Of a DNA stretch of 59,979 bases, positions 34,981 to 42,610 are shown piece after piece; within the stretch, counting starts at the first letter, position 1, and the number at the start of each line of letters is the position of its first letter. The notes below the pieces were generated by a model, which made no database searches, had not been told where the DNA came from, and saw only the letters and a program-made list of their open reading frames with translations. The translations under genes were made by a program, and so were the position numbers. Origin of the DNA: Prevotella sp. (GTDB taxonomy: Bacteria > Bacteroidota > Bacteroidia > Bacteroidales > Bacteroidaceae); the NCBI GenBank assembly GCA_017650905.1, contig JAGCDZ010000051.1, positions 1 through 59,979 of the forward strand, read 5' to 3'.

Positions 34981-36468
34981 ATGAAATTATATACTGACGA
35001 AGAGTTAGCAACCATTTTAGACCAGGAGTTGTTCCACCAGATCAGCGAGGCGGCCGACCGTCTCGGAGTGGAATGTTATGTGGTGGGAGGCTATGTGCGT
35101 GATATTTTTCTCGAACGCCCTTCCAACGACATCGACGTAGTGGTGGTGGGCAGCGGTATTAAGGTCGCGGAGGAACTGAAACGCCAGTTAGGCCGAAGGG
35201 CGTATTTGAGTGTATTTAAGAACTTCGGGACAGCACAGGTGAAAATCAGAGGTAAGAAGGGAAAGACGACGGGTAAGGAAGCTTTGCCCGGGAATGAGGC
35301 AGATAAAAATAATGAAATAGAAGTCGAGTTTGTGGGAGCCAGGAAGGAGAGCTATAGCCACGACTCGCGTAAGCCCATCGTTGAAGATGGTACCTTGGAG
35401 GATGATCAAAACCGTCGCGACTTCACCATCAATGCGATGGCTATCTGCCTGAATAAGAACCGTTTCGGCGAACTCGTCGACCCCTTCAATGGTCTGGCGG
35501 ATCTCGAGGATGGTATCATCGCTACACCCTTGGAGCCCGATATTACCTTTTCCGATGATCCCCTCCGTATGATGCGATGTGTCCGTTTCGCCACACAACT
35601 GAACTTCCAGATTGAGGACGAGACTTTCGTGGCGTTGGAACGTATGGCCGACAGAATCAAGATCGTCAGTGGTGAGCGCATTAAGGACGAACTGAATAAG
35701 ATTATCCTCTCGCCTGTGCCTTCCAAAGGCTTTGTCGATTTGCAGCGTTGTGGTCTGCTGAACATCATCCTGCCTGAGCTCGCAGCTCTCGATATCGTGG
35801 AGCAGAAGAACGGCAGAGCGCATAAAAACAATTTCTATCATACGCTCGAGGTTCTGGATAATGTGGCTTCGAAATCAGACAATTTATGGCTTAGGTGGGC
35901 AGCCATTCTGCACGATGTGGGCAAGACCAAGTCCAAACGTTGGGATCCCGCTGTCGGTTGGACCTTCCACAACCACAATATAATTGGTGCCAAGTTAGTG
36001 TCGCAGATATTCCGGAGGCTCATGCTGCCCCTGGATATGAAGATGAAGTATGTGCAGAAACTCGTCGACCTCCACATGCGGCCTATCGCCATTGCCGATG
36101 ATGTGGTGACGGATAGTGCTGTGCGCCGCCTTCTGAATGATGCAGGCGAGGATATCGACGATCTGATGACACTCTGCGAGGCCGACATTACCTCGAAGAA
36201 CGAGGGCAGGAAGAAAATGTTCCTTGAAAACTTCCGTATGGTGCGTGAGAAACTCGCTGACCTGAAAGAGAAAGACTATGTGCGACTGCTACAGCCCGTG
36301 ATCGATGGCAACGAGATTATGGAACTGTTCCATCTGAAACCCTCGCGTGAAGTGGGCGTGTTGAAACAATACCTGAAGGACGCCGTTCTCGACAACCGCG
36401 TCGAGAACGAACGCGAACCCCTCATGCAACTCCTCATGATAAAAGCCAAAGAAATGAAATTGATTTAA
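34981..36468 (+). CDS. cca: CCA tRNA nucleotidyltransferase with HD domain
   Basis: 495 residues from the ATG at 34981. Head domain: YVVGGYVRDIFLERPSNDIDVVVV with the catalytic Asp pair, RRDFTINAMA, and DPLRMMRCVRFATQL. A C-terminal HD phosphohydrolase follows (FYHTLEVLDNVA, AAILHDVGKTKSKRW). It builds or repairs the 3' CCA of tRNAs. Between RAYLSVFKNFGTAQVKI and VEFVGARKESY there is a Lys/Gly/Glu/Asn-rich insertion of ~20 residues (KKGKTTGKEALPGNEADKNN) that I would not expect in the core beta sheet; it probably forms a surface loop. A -7 box TATCTTTG is at 34949-34956. Confidence 0.93.
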   Translation: MKLYTDEELATILDQELFHQISEAADRLGVECYVVGGYVRDIFLERPSNDIDVVVVGSGIKVAEELKRQLGRRAYLSVFKNFGTAQVKIRGKKGKTTGKEALPGNEADKNNEIEVEFVGARKESYSHDSRKPIVEDGTLEDDQNRRDFTINAMAICLNKNRFGELVDPFNGLADLEDGIIATPLEPDITFSDDPLRMMRCVRFATQLNFQIEDETFVALERMADRIKIVSGERIKDELNKIILSPVPSKGFVDLQRCGLLNIILPELAALDIVEQKNGRAHKNNFYHTLEVLDNVASKSDNLWLRWAAILHDVGKTKSKRWDPAVGWTFHNHNIIGAKLVSQIFRRLMLPLDMKMKYVQKLVDLHMRPIAIADDVVTDSAVRRLLNDAGEDIDDLMTLCEADITSKNEGRKKMFLENFRMVREKLADLKEKDYVRLLQPVIDGNEIMELFHLKPSREVGVLKQYLKDAVLDNRVENEREPLMQLLMIKAKEMKLI

Positions 36469-36507
36469 AATATTAATGAAGATAACTAAAAACGAAATAT
36501 TAATAAA

Positions 36508-36623
36508 GAAACGAATTCAACTAATTCATTTTAATTTGAACCAAGAATTTTAATAATTTAATTTAGAATTTGAATGAAGATAATTCGTGAATAGAATTAA
36601 ATACAATTAGGATAATTCGTTTC
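36508..36623 (+). repeat. Dispersed intergenic repeat, copy 1 (upstream of GH89 gene)
   Basis: 116 bp bounded by GAAACGAATTC and the near-inverse GATAATTCGTTTC. A homologous copy occurs at 58270-58388. In both, the 3' edge lies 18 nt before the next ATG. Confidence 0.75.
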
Positions 36624-36641
36624 TAAAAGAGGAAAAAGGAC

Positions 36642-38852
36642 ATGAGAAAAATTCTGTTTTCAATTTTGGTCTGTTTGGCCTTAGGGAGTTGGGCTAATCC
36701 TGTTGACGAGTTGTTGGAGCGTATTGATAAGGGCGCTTCGGCAAAGTTTAAAACCGAACTGGTGAAGAGCGAAAAGGACTTCTTCGAGCTCGATCAGAAA
36801 GGCTCGAAGGTCGTGGTTCGTGGCAACACTTGGGTGAATATTGCCTCGGGCATCAACTGGTATCTGAAATACTATGCCGGCATTCACCTTTCTTGGAACC
36901 AGATGCAGACAAAGCTCCCTGCAGTGCTCCCTGCCGTTAAAGCCAAAGAGCGTCATGAGACCGACCTCACCTTGCGCTATGATTTCAACTACTGTACTTT
37001 CTCTTACTCTATGGCCTTCTGGGATTGGAAGCGCTGGGAGCAGGAAATCGACTGGATGGCCTTGCACGGTGTCAATCTTCCTCTCGCCATCGTTGGTGAG
37101 GAGTGCGTCTGGCGCAATATGCTTCTGAAGCTCGGTTATACTGAAGAGGAAGTCGGAAAGTTTATCGCTGGTCCGGCCTTTCTTGCCTGGTGGGAGATGA
37201 ACAACCTCGAAGGGTGGGGTGGTCCGCTGCCCCTCTCGTGGTATAGTCGTCAGGAGAAACTCCAGAAACAGATTCTTGCCCGCATGAAGCAATTGGGCAT
37301 GCATCCTGTATTGCCCGGCTATAGTGGTATGGTGCCCCACGATGCCAAAGCGCGTCTTGGATTGAATGTCGCCGATGCGGGCCTTTGGAACGGTTTCCAG
37401 CGTCCTGCGAACCTCCTGCCCACAGACCCTCGCTTTGCCGAGATTGCCAAGCTCTATTTTGATGAACTTACAAAGCTCTTCGGTAAGGCTGATTATTACT
37501 CAATGGACCCCTTCCACGAGAGCAACGACGATGCCTCTATCGATTATGCTAAGGCTGGTGAGGCGATGATGCAGGCCATGAAGCGTGTCAATCCCAAAGC
37601 CGTCTGGGTGATTCAGGGATGGACAGAGAATCCCCGCCCACAGATGGTTGACGGTATGAAGGCGGGTGATTTGCTCGTGCTCGACCTCTTCAGTGAGTGC
37701 CGCCCTATGTTCGGCATCCCTAGCATTTGGAAACGCCCCGAGGGCTACAAACAGCACCATTGGCTCTTCTGCCTCCTCGAGAACTTCGGTGCCAACGTTG
37801 GCTTGCATGGCCGTATGGATCAGTTGTTGGATAACTTCTATGGACCGAAGAACCAATGCAAGGGTATCGGTTTCACGATGGAGGGTTCGGAGAATAATCC
37901 CGTGATGTTCGAACTGATGAGCGAACTGCCTTGGCGACCTGGGAAATTCAAGAAGGAAGACTGGGTGCGCCAGTATGTCAAAGCCCGCTATGGTGTCGAC
38001 GACCCGCTGATTGAAAGGGCATGGTTGCTTTTGGCACGTACCATCTATAATTGTCCTGCGGGCAACAACCAGCAGGGTCCTCACGAGAGCATTTTCTGCG
38101 GACGACCTTCGCTGAACAACTTCCAGGCCTCCTCGTGGTCGAAGATGAAAAACTATTACGATCCTTATTCCACTTATGAGGCAGCGCTGATGATGAACAG
38201 TGTGGCTGAGAATTATCGTTGCAACAATAATTTTGAGTATGATCTGGTTGATATCACCCGTCAGGCTTTAGCCGATCAGGCACGCCTGCAATATCAGCGA
38301 GCCATTGCCGATTACAAGGCCTTCGCTGTGAAGGAATTCGAGAGCGATTATCGCCGATTCCTCTTGATGCTGCTGATGCAGGATAAGTTGTTGGGCACCC
38401 GCTCTGAGTTCCGCTTGGGACATTGGACACAGGCTGCCATCGCCTGTGGTGCTACCCCCGACGAACAAAAGCTCTACGAATGGAATGCCCGTGTGCAGAT
38501 TACCACCTGGGGAAATCGCTACTGTGCAGATACCGGAGGTCTGCGTGATTATGCCCATAAAGAGTGGCAGGGATTACTGAAAGATTTTTACTATCCGCGC
38601 TGGGATGCTTATTTCAATGCCCTCGCTGATCAGATGAAGGCGCTACAGAAGCCACAGCCCGATTTGCTCGGAGGAGGACCTAATGCCTCTAAGACAGCTG
38701 CAGAACTGTTCCAGATGGCTCTTCCTCAGGAAGTCACCCTCGACTATTACGCCATCGAGGAACCTTGGACCCTCCGTCAGAATCCCTACACCGCCGCCCC
38801 TGAAGGCTCTCCTGTCGACGTTGCCCGTGAAGTTATGGAACTAATCAAATAA
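36642..38852 (+). CDS. Alpha-N-acetylglucosaminidase (GH89, NAGLU-like)
   Basis: 736 residues with a signal peptide (MRKILFSILVCLALGSWA), so periplasmic or surface. It matches the GH89 family throughout: LRYDFNYCTFSYSMAFWDWKRWEQEIDWMALHGVNLPLA, WGGPLPLSWY, and two acidic motifs likely holding the catalytic glutamates, MDPFHESNDD and GFTMEGSENNPVM. GH89 enzymes release terminal alpha-GlcNAc from heparan sulfate fragments and from gastric-type mucin O-glycans. The next gene starts 2 bp downstream and looks like the acetyltransferase that acts one step earlier in human lysosomes. Confidence 0.92.
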   Translation: MRKILFSILVCLALGSWANPVDELLERIDKGASAKFKTELVKSEKDFFELDQKGSKVVVRGNTWVNIASGINWYLKYYAGIHLSWNQMQTKLPAVLPAVKAKERHETDLTLRYDFNYCTFSYSMAFWDWKRWEQEIDWMALHGVNLPLAIVGEECVWRNMLLKLGYTEEEVGKFIAGPAFLAWWEMNNLEGWGGPLPLSWYSRQEKLQKQILARMKQLGMHPVLPGYSGMVPHDAKARLGLNVADAGLWNGFQRPANLLPTDPRFAEIAKLYFDELTKLFGKADYYSMDPFHESNDDASIDYAKAGEAMMQAMKRVNPKAVWVIQGWTENPRPQMVDGMKAGDLLVLDLFSECRPMFGIPSIWKRPEGYKQHHWLFCLLENFGANVGLHGRMDQLLDNFYGPKNQCKGIGFTMEGSENNPVMFELMSELPWRPGKFKKEDWVRQYVKARYGVDDPLIERAWLLLARTIYNCPAGNNQQGPHESIFCGRPSLNNFQASSWSKMKNYYDPYSTYEAALMMNSVAENYRCNNNFEYDLVDITRQALADQARLQYQRAIADYKAFAVKEFESDYRRFLLMLLMQDKLLGTRSEFRLGHWTQAAIACGATPDEQKLYEWNARVQITTWGNRYCADTGGLRDYAHKEWQGLLKDFYYPRWDAYFNALADQMKALQKPQPDLLGGGPNASKTAAELFQMALPQEVTLDYYAIEEPWTLRQNPYTAAPEGSPVDVAREVMELIK

Positions 38853-38854
38853 TT

Positions 38855-39931
38855 ATGGTAAAAAGTAATCGTCTTTTAAGTCTCGACATTCTGCGCGGAA
38901 TTACTGTGGCAGGAATGATCCTCGTGAATAATGGCTGGGGAGAGTCGTTCGAAATGCTGGAACATTCGAAGTGGAACGGCATGACCCCCTGCGACCTCGT
39001 GTTCCCCTTCTTCCTCTTCATCATGGGAATCTCTTGTTATCTCTCCTTGGTGAAGTCCGAGTTCAAGCCCACCCCGCAGGTCATCCGTCGCATTGTCAAG
39101 CGTACGGTATTGTTGTTCGTCATCGGCCTCTTTATCAACTGGTTCGATCATGCCATCGAGGGCGATTTCCTGTGCTTTGGACACCTCCGCATCTGGGCCG
39201 TCATGCAGCGCATCGCCGTTTGCTATGGCATCGTGTCGCTGTTCGCCCTGTTCTGCAACCACAAGTACACCATTCCTGTTGTTATCGGCCTTCTGGTGAT
39301 TTATTCTGCCATTCTTGTCTTTGGCAACGGCTATGCTGAGGATGCCAGCATCAATGTTCTGGCGCAGGTCGACCTGAACCTCTTCGGCTACGATCATCTT
39401 TATCACAAGAGTCCTGTTGATCCCGAGGGGTTGTTGGGCACCATCTCTTCTGTCGCTCATGTGCTGTTGGGTTTCTATTGCGGTAAGCTCATCCGTCAGA
39501 AAGATACCATCAATCAGAAGGTCATCGCCCTCTTCGTCGTAGGTACGGTGCTCGTCATCGGAGGCTATCTCCTCTCTTATGGTCTGCCCCTCAACAAGCG
39601 CATCTGGAGTCCCAGCTATGTGATGGTCACTTGCGGTCTCGCCTCCCTGCTTCAGGCATTCCTGATGTATGTGATTGATATTCAACAGAAATCAGGATGG
39701 ACTACCTTTTTCCGGGTATTCGGTGTCAACGCTCTTGCTCTCTATGTGTCGAGCGAACTCCTTGCGATTATCCTGGGCAACATAGGTTTCTCCGAGACCG
39801 TCTATGGTTGGATTCATGCGCTTATCCCGCCTTTGAAGTGGGCTTCTCTCGCTTATGCCCTCTATTTCGTTGCCCTCAATTTTGCCATCGGCTACATCCT
39901 CTACCGCAAGAAGATCTACATCAAACTCTGA
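38855..39931 (+). CDS. HGSNAT-like membrane acetyltransferase
   Basis: 358 residues, about ten transmembrane helices. The N-terminal signature RLLSLDILRGITVAGMILVNNGW and LEHSKWNGMTPCDLVFPFFLFIMG is that of heparan-alpha-glucosaminide N-acetyltransferase relatives (DUF5009/DUF1624 type); the His in LEHSKWNG corresponds to the acetyl-accepting His of the human enzyme. Human HGSNAT moves acetyl from cytosolic acetyl-CoA across the membrane onto terminal alpha-glucosamine. Adjacent NAGLU-like gene (2 bp gap) supports a function in acetylating de-N-sulfated glucosamine ends before cleavage. No sulfatase or polysaccharide lyase gene is in view. Confidence 0.82.
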   Translation: MVKSNRLLSLDILRGITVAGMILVNNGWGESFEMLEHSKWNGMTPCDLVFPFFLFIMGISCYLSLVKSEFKPTPQVIRRIVKRTVLLFVIGLFINWFDHAIEGDFLCFGHLRIWAVMQRIAVCYGIVSLFALFCNHKYTIPVVIGLLVIYSAILVFGNGYAEDASINVLAQVDLNLFGYDHLYHKSPVDPEGLLGTISSVAHVLLGFYCGKLIRQKDTINQKVIALFVVGTVLVIGGYLLSYGLPLNKRIWSPSYVMVTCGLASLLQAFLMYVIDIQQKSGWTTFFRVFGVNALALYVSSELLAIILGNIGFSETVYGWIHALIPPLKWASLAYALYFVALNFAIGYILYRKKIYIKL

Positions 39932-39947
39932 ATTCTTTGCACAAAAA

Positions 39948-39963
39948 TCGCAATTTATTGTGA
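39948..39963. promoter_or_regulatory. Candidate HipB operator O1
   Basis: TCGCA-N6-TGTGA. It has the same half-sites and spacing as a second site at 40009-40024, and the two flank the hip promoter. Likely bound by the HTH protein encoded next. Confidence 0.55.
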
Positions 39964-39969
39964 TTTTAC

Positions 39970-40000
39970 TTGGAAGTTTCGATTCTTTTTTCTAAATTTG
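39970..40000 (+). promoter_or_regulatory. Promoter of the hip locus
   Basis: TTG (39970-39972), 20 nt, TAAATTTG (39993-40000), with candidate operators on both sides. The HipB ATG is at 40033. Confidence 0.7.
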
Positions 40001-40008
40001 CACTGAAA

Positions 40009-40024
40009 TCACAATATGATGTGA
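40009..40024. promoter_or_regulatory. Candidate HipB operator O2
   Basis: TCACA-N6-TGTGA, a perfect inverted repeat. Its centre is 61 bp from that of O1, close to six helical turns, which would allow two dimers on one DNA face. Confidence 0.6.
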
Positions 40025-40032
40025 AAATAGGT

Positions 40033-40254
40033 ATGAATCAGAAAGAGATAGGAACAGTCATTAAGGAACGCCGTAAGCATTTGGGGGTCACACAGCAGAC
40101 ACTGGCTGATTTGGCTGGTGTGGGTATCAATACCCTCGTGGCCATTGAACGTGGAGAGGGAAATCCCCAACTCTCCACACTTTTGACAATACTTAATACC
40201 CTTGGTCTGCAGATGGACTTGAAAATCAAGAACTTAACATATGAGACAGTGTAA
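40033..40254 (+). CDS. hipB: HipB-like antitoxin/autorepressor
   Basis: 73 residues, a single Xre-type helix-turn-helix (IKERRKHLGVTQQTLADLAGVGINTLVAIERGEGNP) with a short C-terminal strand (LQMDLKIKNL). HipB proteins repress their own operon and bind the HipA/HipT kinase. Start chosen at the ATG at 40033, after the promoter and operators; the frame is open further up but has no support. It overlaps the HipS gene by 14 bp. The cognate kinase gene is broken downstream. Confidence 0.85.
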   Translation: MNQKEIGTVIKERRKHLGVTQQTLADLAGVGINTLVAIERGEGNPQLSTLLTILNTLGLQMDLKIKNLTYETV

Positions 40255-40552
40255 AGTATTTGTTCAGGATAAAGAGGCGGGTATCTTGCAGGAAACTGAT
40301 GACCGTCAGTATGTCTTCACTTATCGTGCAGACTATCAAGGTAATCCTGTCTGCTTGGCTATGCCTGTACGCACAGCCCCTTACCAATCAACCTTTCTCT
40401 TTCCTTATTTCTTTAATATGCTCTCAGAAGGTGCCAATCGTGAGTTGCAGTCAAGACTACTCCATATCGATGAGAACGACGATTTTGGCATATTACTCGC
40501 CACGGCGCAAAATGACACCATTGGTGCCGTCACCATTCAACCTATCAGCTAA
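40241..40552 (+). CDS. HipS-like protein (HipA N-terminal domain as separate gene)
   Basis: 103 residues. It reads like the N-subdomain 1 of HipA that in tripartite HipBST systems is a separate gene acting as antitoxin: VFVQDKEAGILQETDDRQYVFTYRADY near the start, then NPVCLAMPVRTAPYQSTFLFPYFFNMLSEG, and a C-terminus GAVTIQPIS. Complete by length. It overlaps hipB by 14 bp and its stop codon coincides with the deletion junction of the kinase gene. Confidence 0.8.
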   Translation: MRQCKVFVQDKEAGILQETDDRQYVFTYRADYQGNPVCLAMPVRTAPYQSTFLFPYFFNMLSEGANRELQSRLLHIDENDDFGILLATAQNDTIGAVTIQPIS

Positions 40553-40907
40553 TCTTAAGAATTTCTCATTGATCAATCGTGGTGATGGCGAGTATCACCT
40601 TTCGCCTGCTTATGACCTCATAAACACCAGTCTTCATCTCTACGAACCACGAATCTTTGCTCTCGACAAAGGATTGTTCCGTGAAGGAATGCAACTTTCT
40701 GATACCCGCACTGTCACTCGTGCAGATTTTGAAGAGTTTGGTCGCCGAATAGGTCTTGCACCCAGACTGGTGAAACGTGAACTCGACAACTTTGCAACTG
40801 AACAACCTCTTGCGAAGGAACTCATTTCCCGCTCTTTCCTGTTAGAAAAGCTAAAGCACTATTATTGGCAGTCATGCAATTACCGACGTACAACCTTGGT
40901 TAAATAA
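40551..40907 (+). pseudogene. HipT/HipA kinase, C-terminal remnant
   Basis: About 118 codons of the kinase C-terminus remain out of roughly 300. The first recognisable residues are NLKNFSLI, the end of the HipA catalytic-loop motif (normally D-x-H-x-KNF), followed by YHLSPAYDLINTSLHL, which holds the metal-binding Asp, and a helical end (FEEFGRRIGLAPRLVKREL). The ATP-binding half, the catalytic Asp and any start codon are missing, and the fragment joins the HipS stop in another frame. It can be neither properly translated nor active. The frame is open left of 40551, but that part is HipS read out of frame. Confidence 0.78.
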
Positions 40908-40931
40908 ATGCCAATATGGCCCGTTTCTATA

Positions 40932-40970
40932 CAAAATGCCCTTTTTGGGGCGTTTTGCTAAATTTTTTTG
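40932..40970 (+). terminator. Rho-independent terminator of the hip locus
   Basis: CAAAATGCCC (40932-40941) pairs with GGGCGTTTTG (40948-40957) with one T-G pair, followed by CTAAATTTTTTT. Confidence 0.75.
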
Positions 40971-40980
40971 CTTTTTTTAC

Positions 40981-41973
40981 GCCAGTTCGGGATAAAAAGT
41001 TCTAAAACAGCATAAGTTGCTTGGTGTTTTCAATACAATATCCCTCGAGTGCTTGTGGCTTATTGTCGAAGAAGCAGTATGCCGCCAGTGCCGCAATCAT
41101 ACTCATGATGAAATTGTTGACCGACCTGTGCCTTGAGTGTACCAGTTGTGCCATATTCTTTAGCATGTCGTTAATAGTCTCGATGATACACCTCTTACGT
41201 AGCATGACCTTGTCCCACATGGGCATGAGTTTGTTCTTCATGTTGGTTCTGATACCTGTCACCAGATGAACCCCGTCTTCGAAAAGCATGTCAAAGAGCT
41301 TGGGTGAGATGTATCCCCTGTCGGCAAAGAGTTTCCCGTAGAGCGTCTTAGCCAGGACTGCCCAGACCTTAGGGTCCCTGTCATCCACATTGGCACCAGT
41401 GAAACAGAACGTAATGATTTCACCCCTGTCGTTGCAGACCAGATGCAGTTTGAAGCCATGGCACCATCCCATCGTCCCCTTCCCATCAGTAGCCAAGCCT
41501 TTGAATACCTTGTTGGCATAACGTCTGAGATTGTGGCAGACAGGCACCATCGTGGAGTCCACGAAACTGATGCCTGTACAACGACCGAAGGCGAAGAGGT
41601 TAAGAAAGAACATCATCTGGAAGAACACGCGGCTTTGGAGTTCCACGAATCGGTTGTAGGATACGGTATTGGGGAAATCGGACTTCAGATGCTGCCTGAT
41701 GAAGAACAGGTAGTAGTGTTTGAAATTGCGGAACGAACCAAACTGGAACACTATCAAAATCGTCATAATCTCACTGTCGGAGAGGGATGCCTTGCGATAG
41801 CGACGTGACTTACCATCAGAGGACATAAGAGACTTTTTGTCTATCTGCTTATCAAATTCTTTGCAAAATTCATCCACGGCACAGAAAAATTCTGTAACTT
41901 TGTAAGAATTCTCAGCTTTTCTTTGTATAAAGGCAGTCTGGGGGATTGAGAGGAAATGGGGTTACGAATTGGC
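40981..41973. mobile_element. IS982-family insertion sequence
   Basis: Defined by a full transposase gene. Possible ends are GCCAGTTCG at 40981-40989 and its near-inverse CGAATTGGC at 41965-41973 (8 of 9 match), giving 993 bp, a normal size for the family. Similarity does not extend inward beyond these 9 bp, and I see no target-site duplication, so the boundaries are tentative. Confidence 0.5.
41002..41877 (-). CDS. IS982-family transposase
   Basis: 291 residues, full family length, DDE type. Likely catalytic residues are Asp107 (FVDSTMV), Asp186 (FADRGYIS) and Glu233 (IIETINDMLK). Other hallmarks are KGLATDGKGTMGWCHGFKLHLVCND and CFTGANVDDRDP. Reading frame is intact, so the element may be active. 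It lies between the broken HipBST locus and a KilA-N fragment and may have contributed to their decay. Confidence 0.92.
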   Translation of the reverse strand: MDEFCKEFDKQIDKKSLMSSDGKSRRYRKASLSDSEIMTILIVFQFGSFRNFKHYYLFFIRQHLKSDFPNTVSYNRFVELQSRVFFQMMFFLNLFAFGRCTGISFVDSTMVPVCHNLRRYANKVFKGLATDGKGTMGWCHGFKLHLVCNDRGEIITFCFTGANVDDRDPKVWAVLAKTLYGKLFADRGYISPKLFDMLFEDGVHLVTGIRTNMKNKLMPMWDKVMLRKRCIIETINDMLKNMAQLVHSRHRSVNNFIMSMIAALAAYCFFDNKPQALEGYCIENTKQLMLF

Positions 41974-42347
41974 AACAGTACTCAATTCCACATTCTGCTA
42001 TAAACTGCATCAAAGAACACCCGACGGTGAGCCACCAGCCGTATTATGGTTCATCATCGGGTGCAAAGTTACGAATAAGTGAGCAAAATACCAAATTTAT
42101 TTGAGTATTTTCGAACGTGAGTAACTTCGAGATGGAGTTTCAAAGGTAATCATTTCTTTCGAAAAAGCCAAATCTATCCATATCTTTTTTCTTCTGAGCT
42201 TGCTCATTGGCCATTGAACGATTGTGGTATCTTATGTGGCACCTGCCAGAAAAGTGCGTATTAGGCTACGTCCTTCTACAGAATTTTATGTGGATTATGC
42301 TTCTATTTCGATTTATTTTACTACCTTTGCACACATAAATCATAAAA
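41974..42347. other. Gene-free stretch with imperfect hairpin
   Basis: No credible coding sequence. It contains an imperfect inverted repeat CACCCGACGGTGAGCC (42018-42033) / GGTTCATCATCGGGTG (42048-42063; 13 of 16 pair) and the -7 promoter box TACCTTTG (42322-42329) for the KilA-N fragment. Confidence 0.6.
42322..42329 (+). promoter_or_regulatory. -7 element before KilA-N fragment and kinase
   Basis: TACCTTTG, 30 nt before the ATG at 42360; no good -33 box. It is the only promoter candidate for the kinase gene at 42611. Confidence 0.5.
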
Positions 42348-42359
42348 GTGCGATTACCT

Positions 42360-42608
42360 ATGGCAAAGATTAATGTTCAGAGCACAGAGATAGCCGTCGT
42401 TTCACATAATGACGATGATTACATTTCACTGACTGACATGGCTCGTAGCCAGTTGCAGAAGCACATCATCTTCCGTTGGCTCAGTCTGAAAAGTATGATT
42501 AAGTACCTTGGCGAATGGGAAATGCTTTACAATCCCAATTTTAATTGTACCGAATTCGGTACTTTTAGAAATATGGCGGACTGTAATAACTATGTTCTGT
42601 CAGTTTAA
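42360..42608 (+). pseudogene. KilA-N domain protein, truncated
   Basis: 82 codons. MAKINVQSTEIAVVSHNDDDYISLTDMAR, then LKSMIKYLGEWEMLYNPNFNCTEFGTFRNMA, is the KilA-N DNA-binding domain found in phage and mobile-element proteins. Intact relatives continue for 100-200 residues after the SNYFVLSP-like strand; here it ends NNYVLSV and stop. The segment after ARSQL also seems shortened. It ends 2 bp before the kinase ATG, so it now acts at most as a leader ORF for that gene. Confidence 0.65.
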
Positions 42609-42610
42609 TT

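Noticed and set aside
40260-40550. Upstream half of the ORF that contains the HipT remnant
   Set aside because: It is the HipS gene in another frame; HipT-like residues begin only at NLKNF near 40551.
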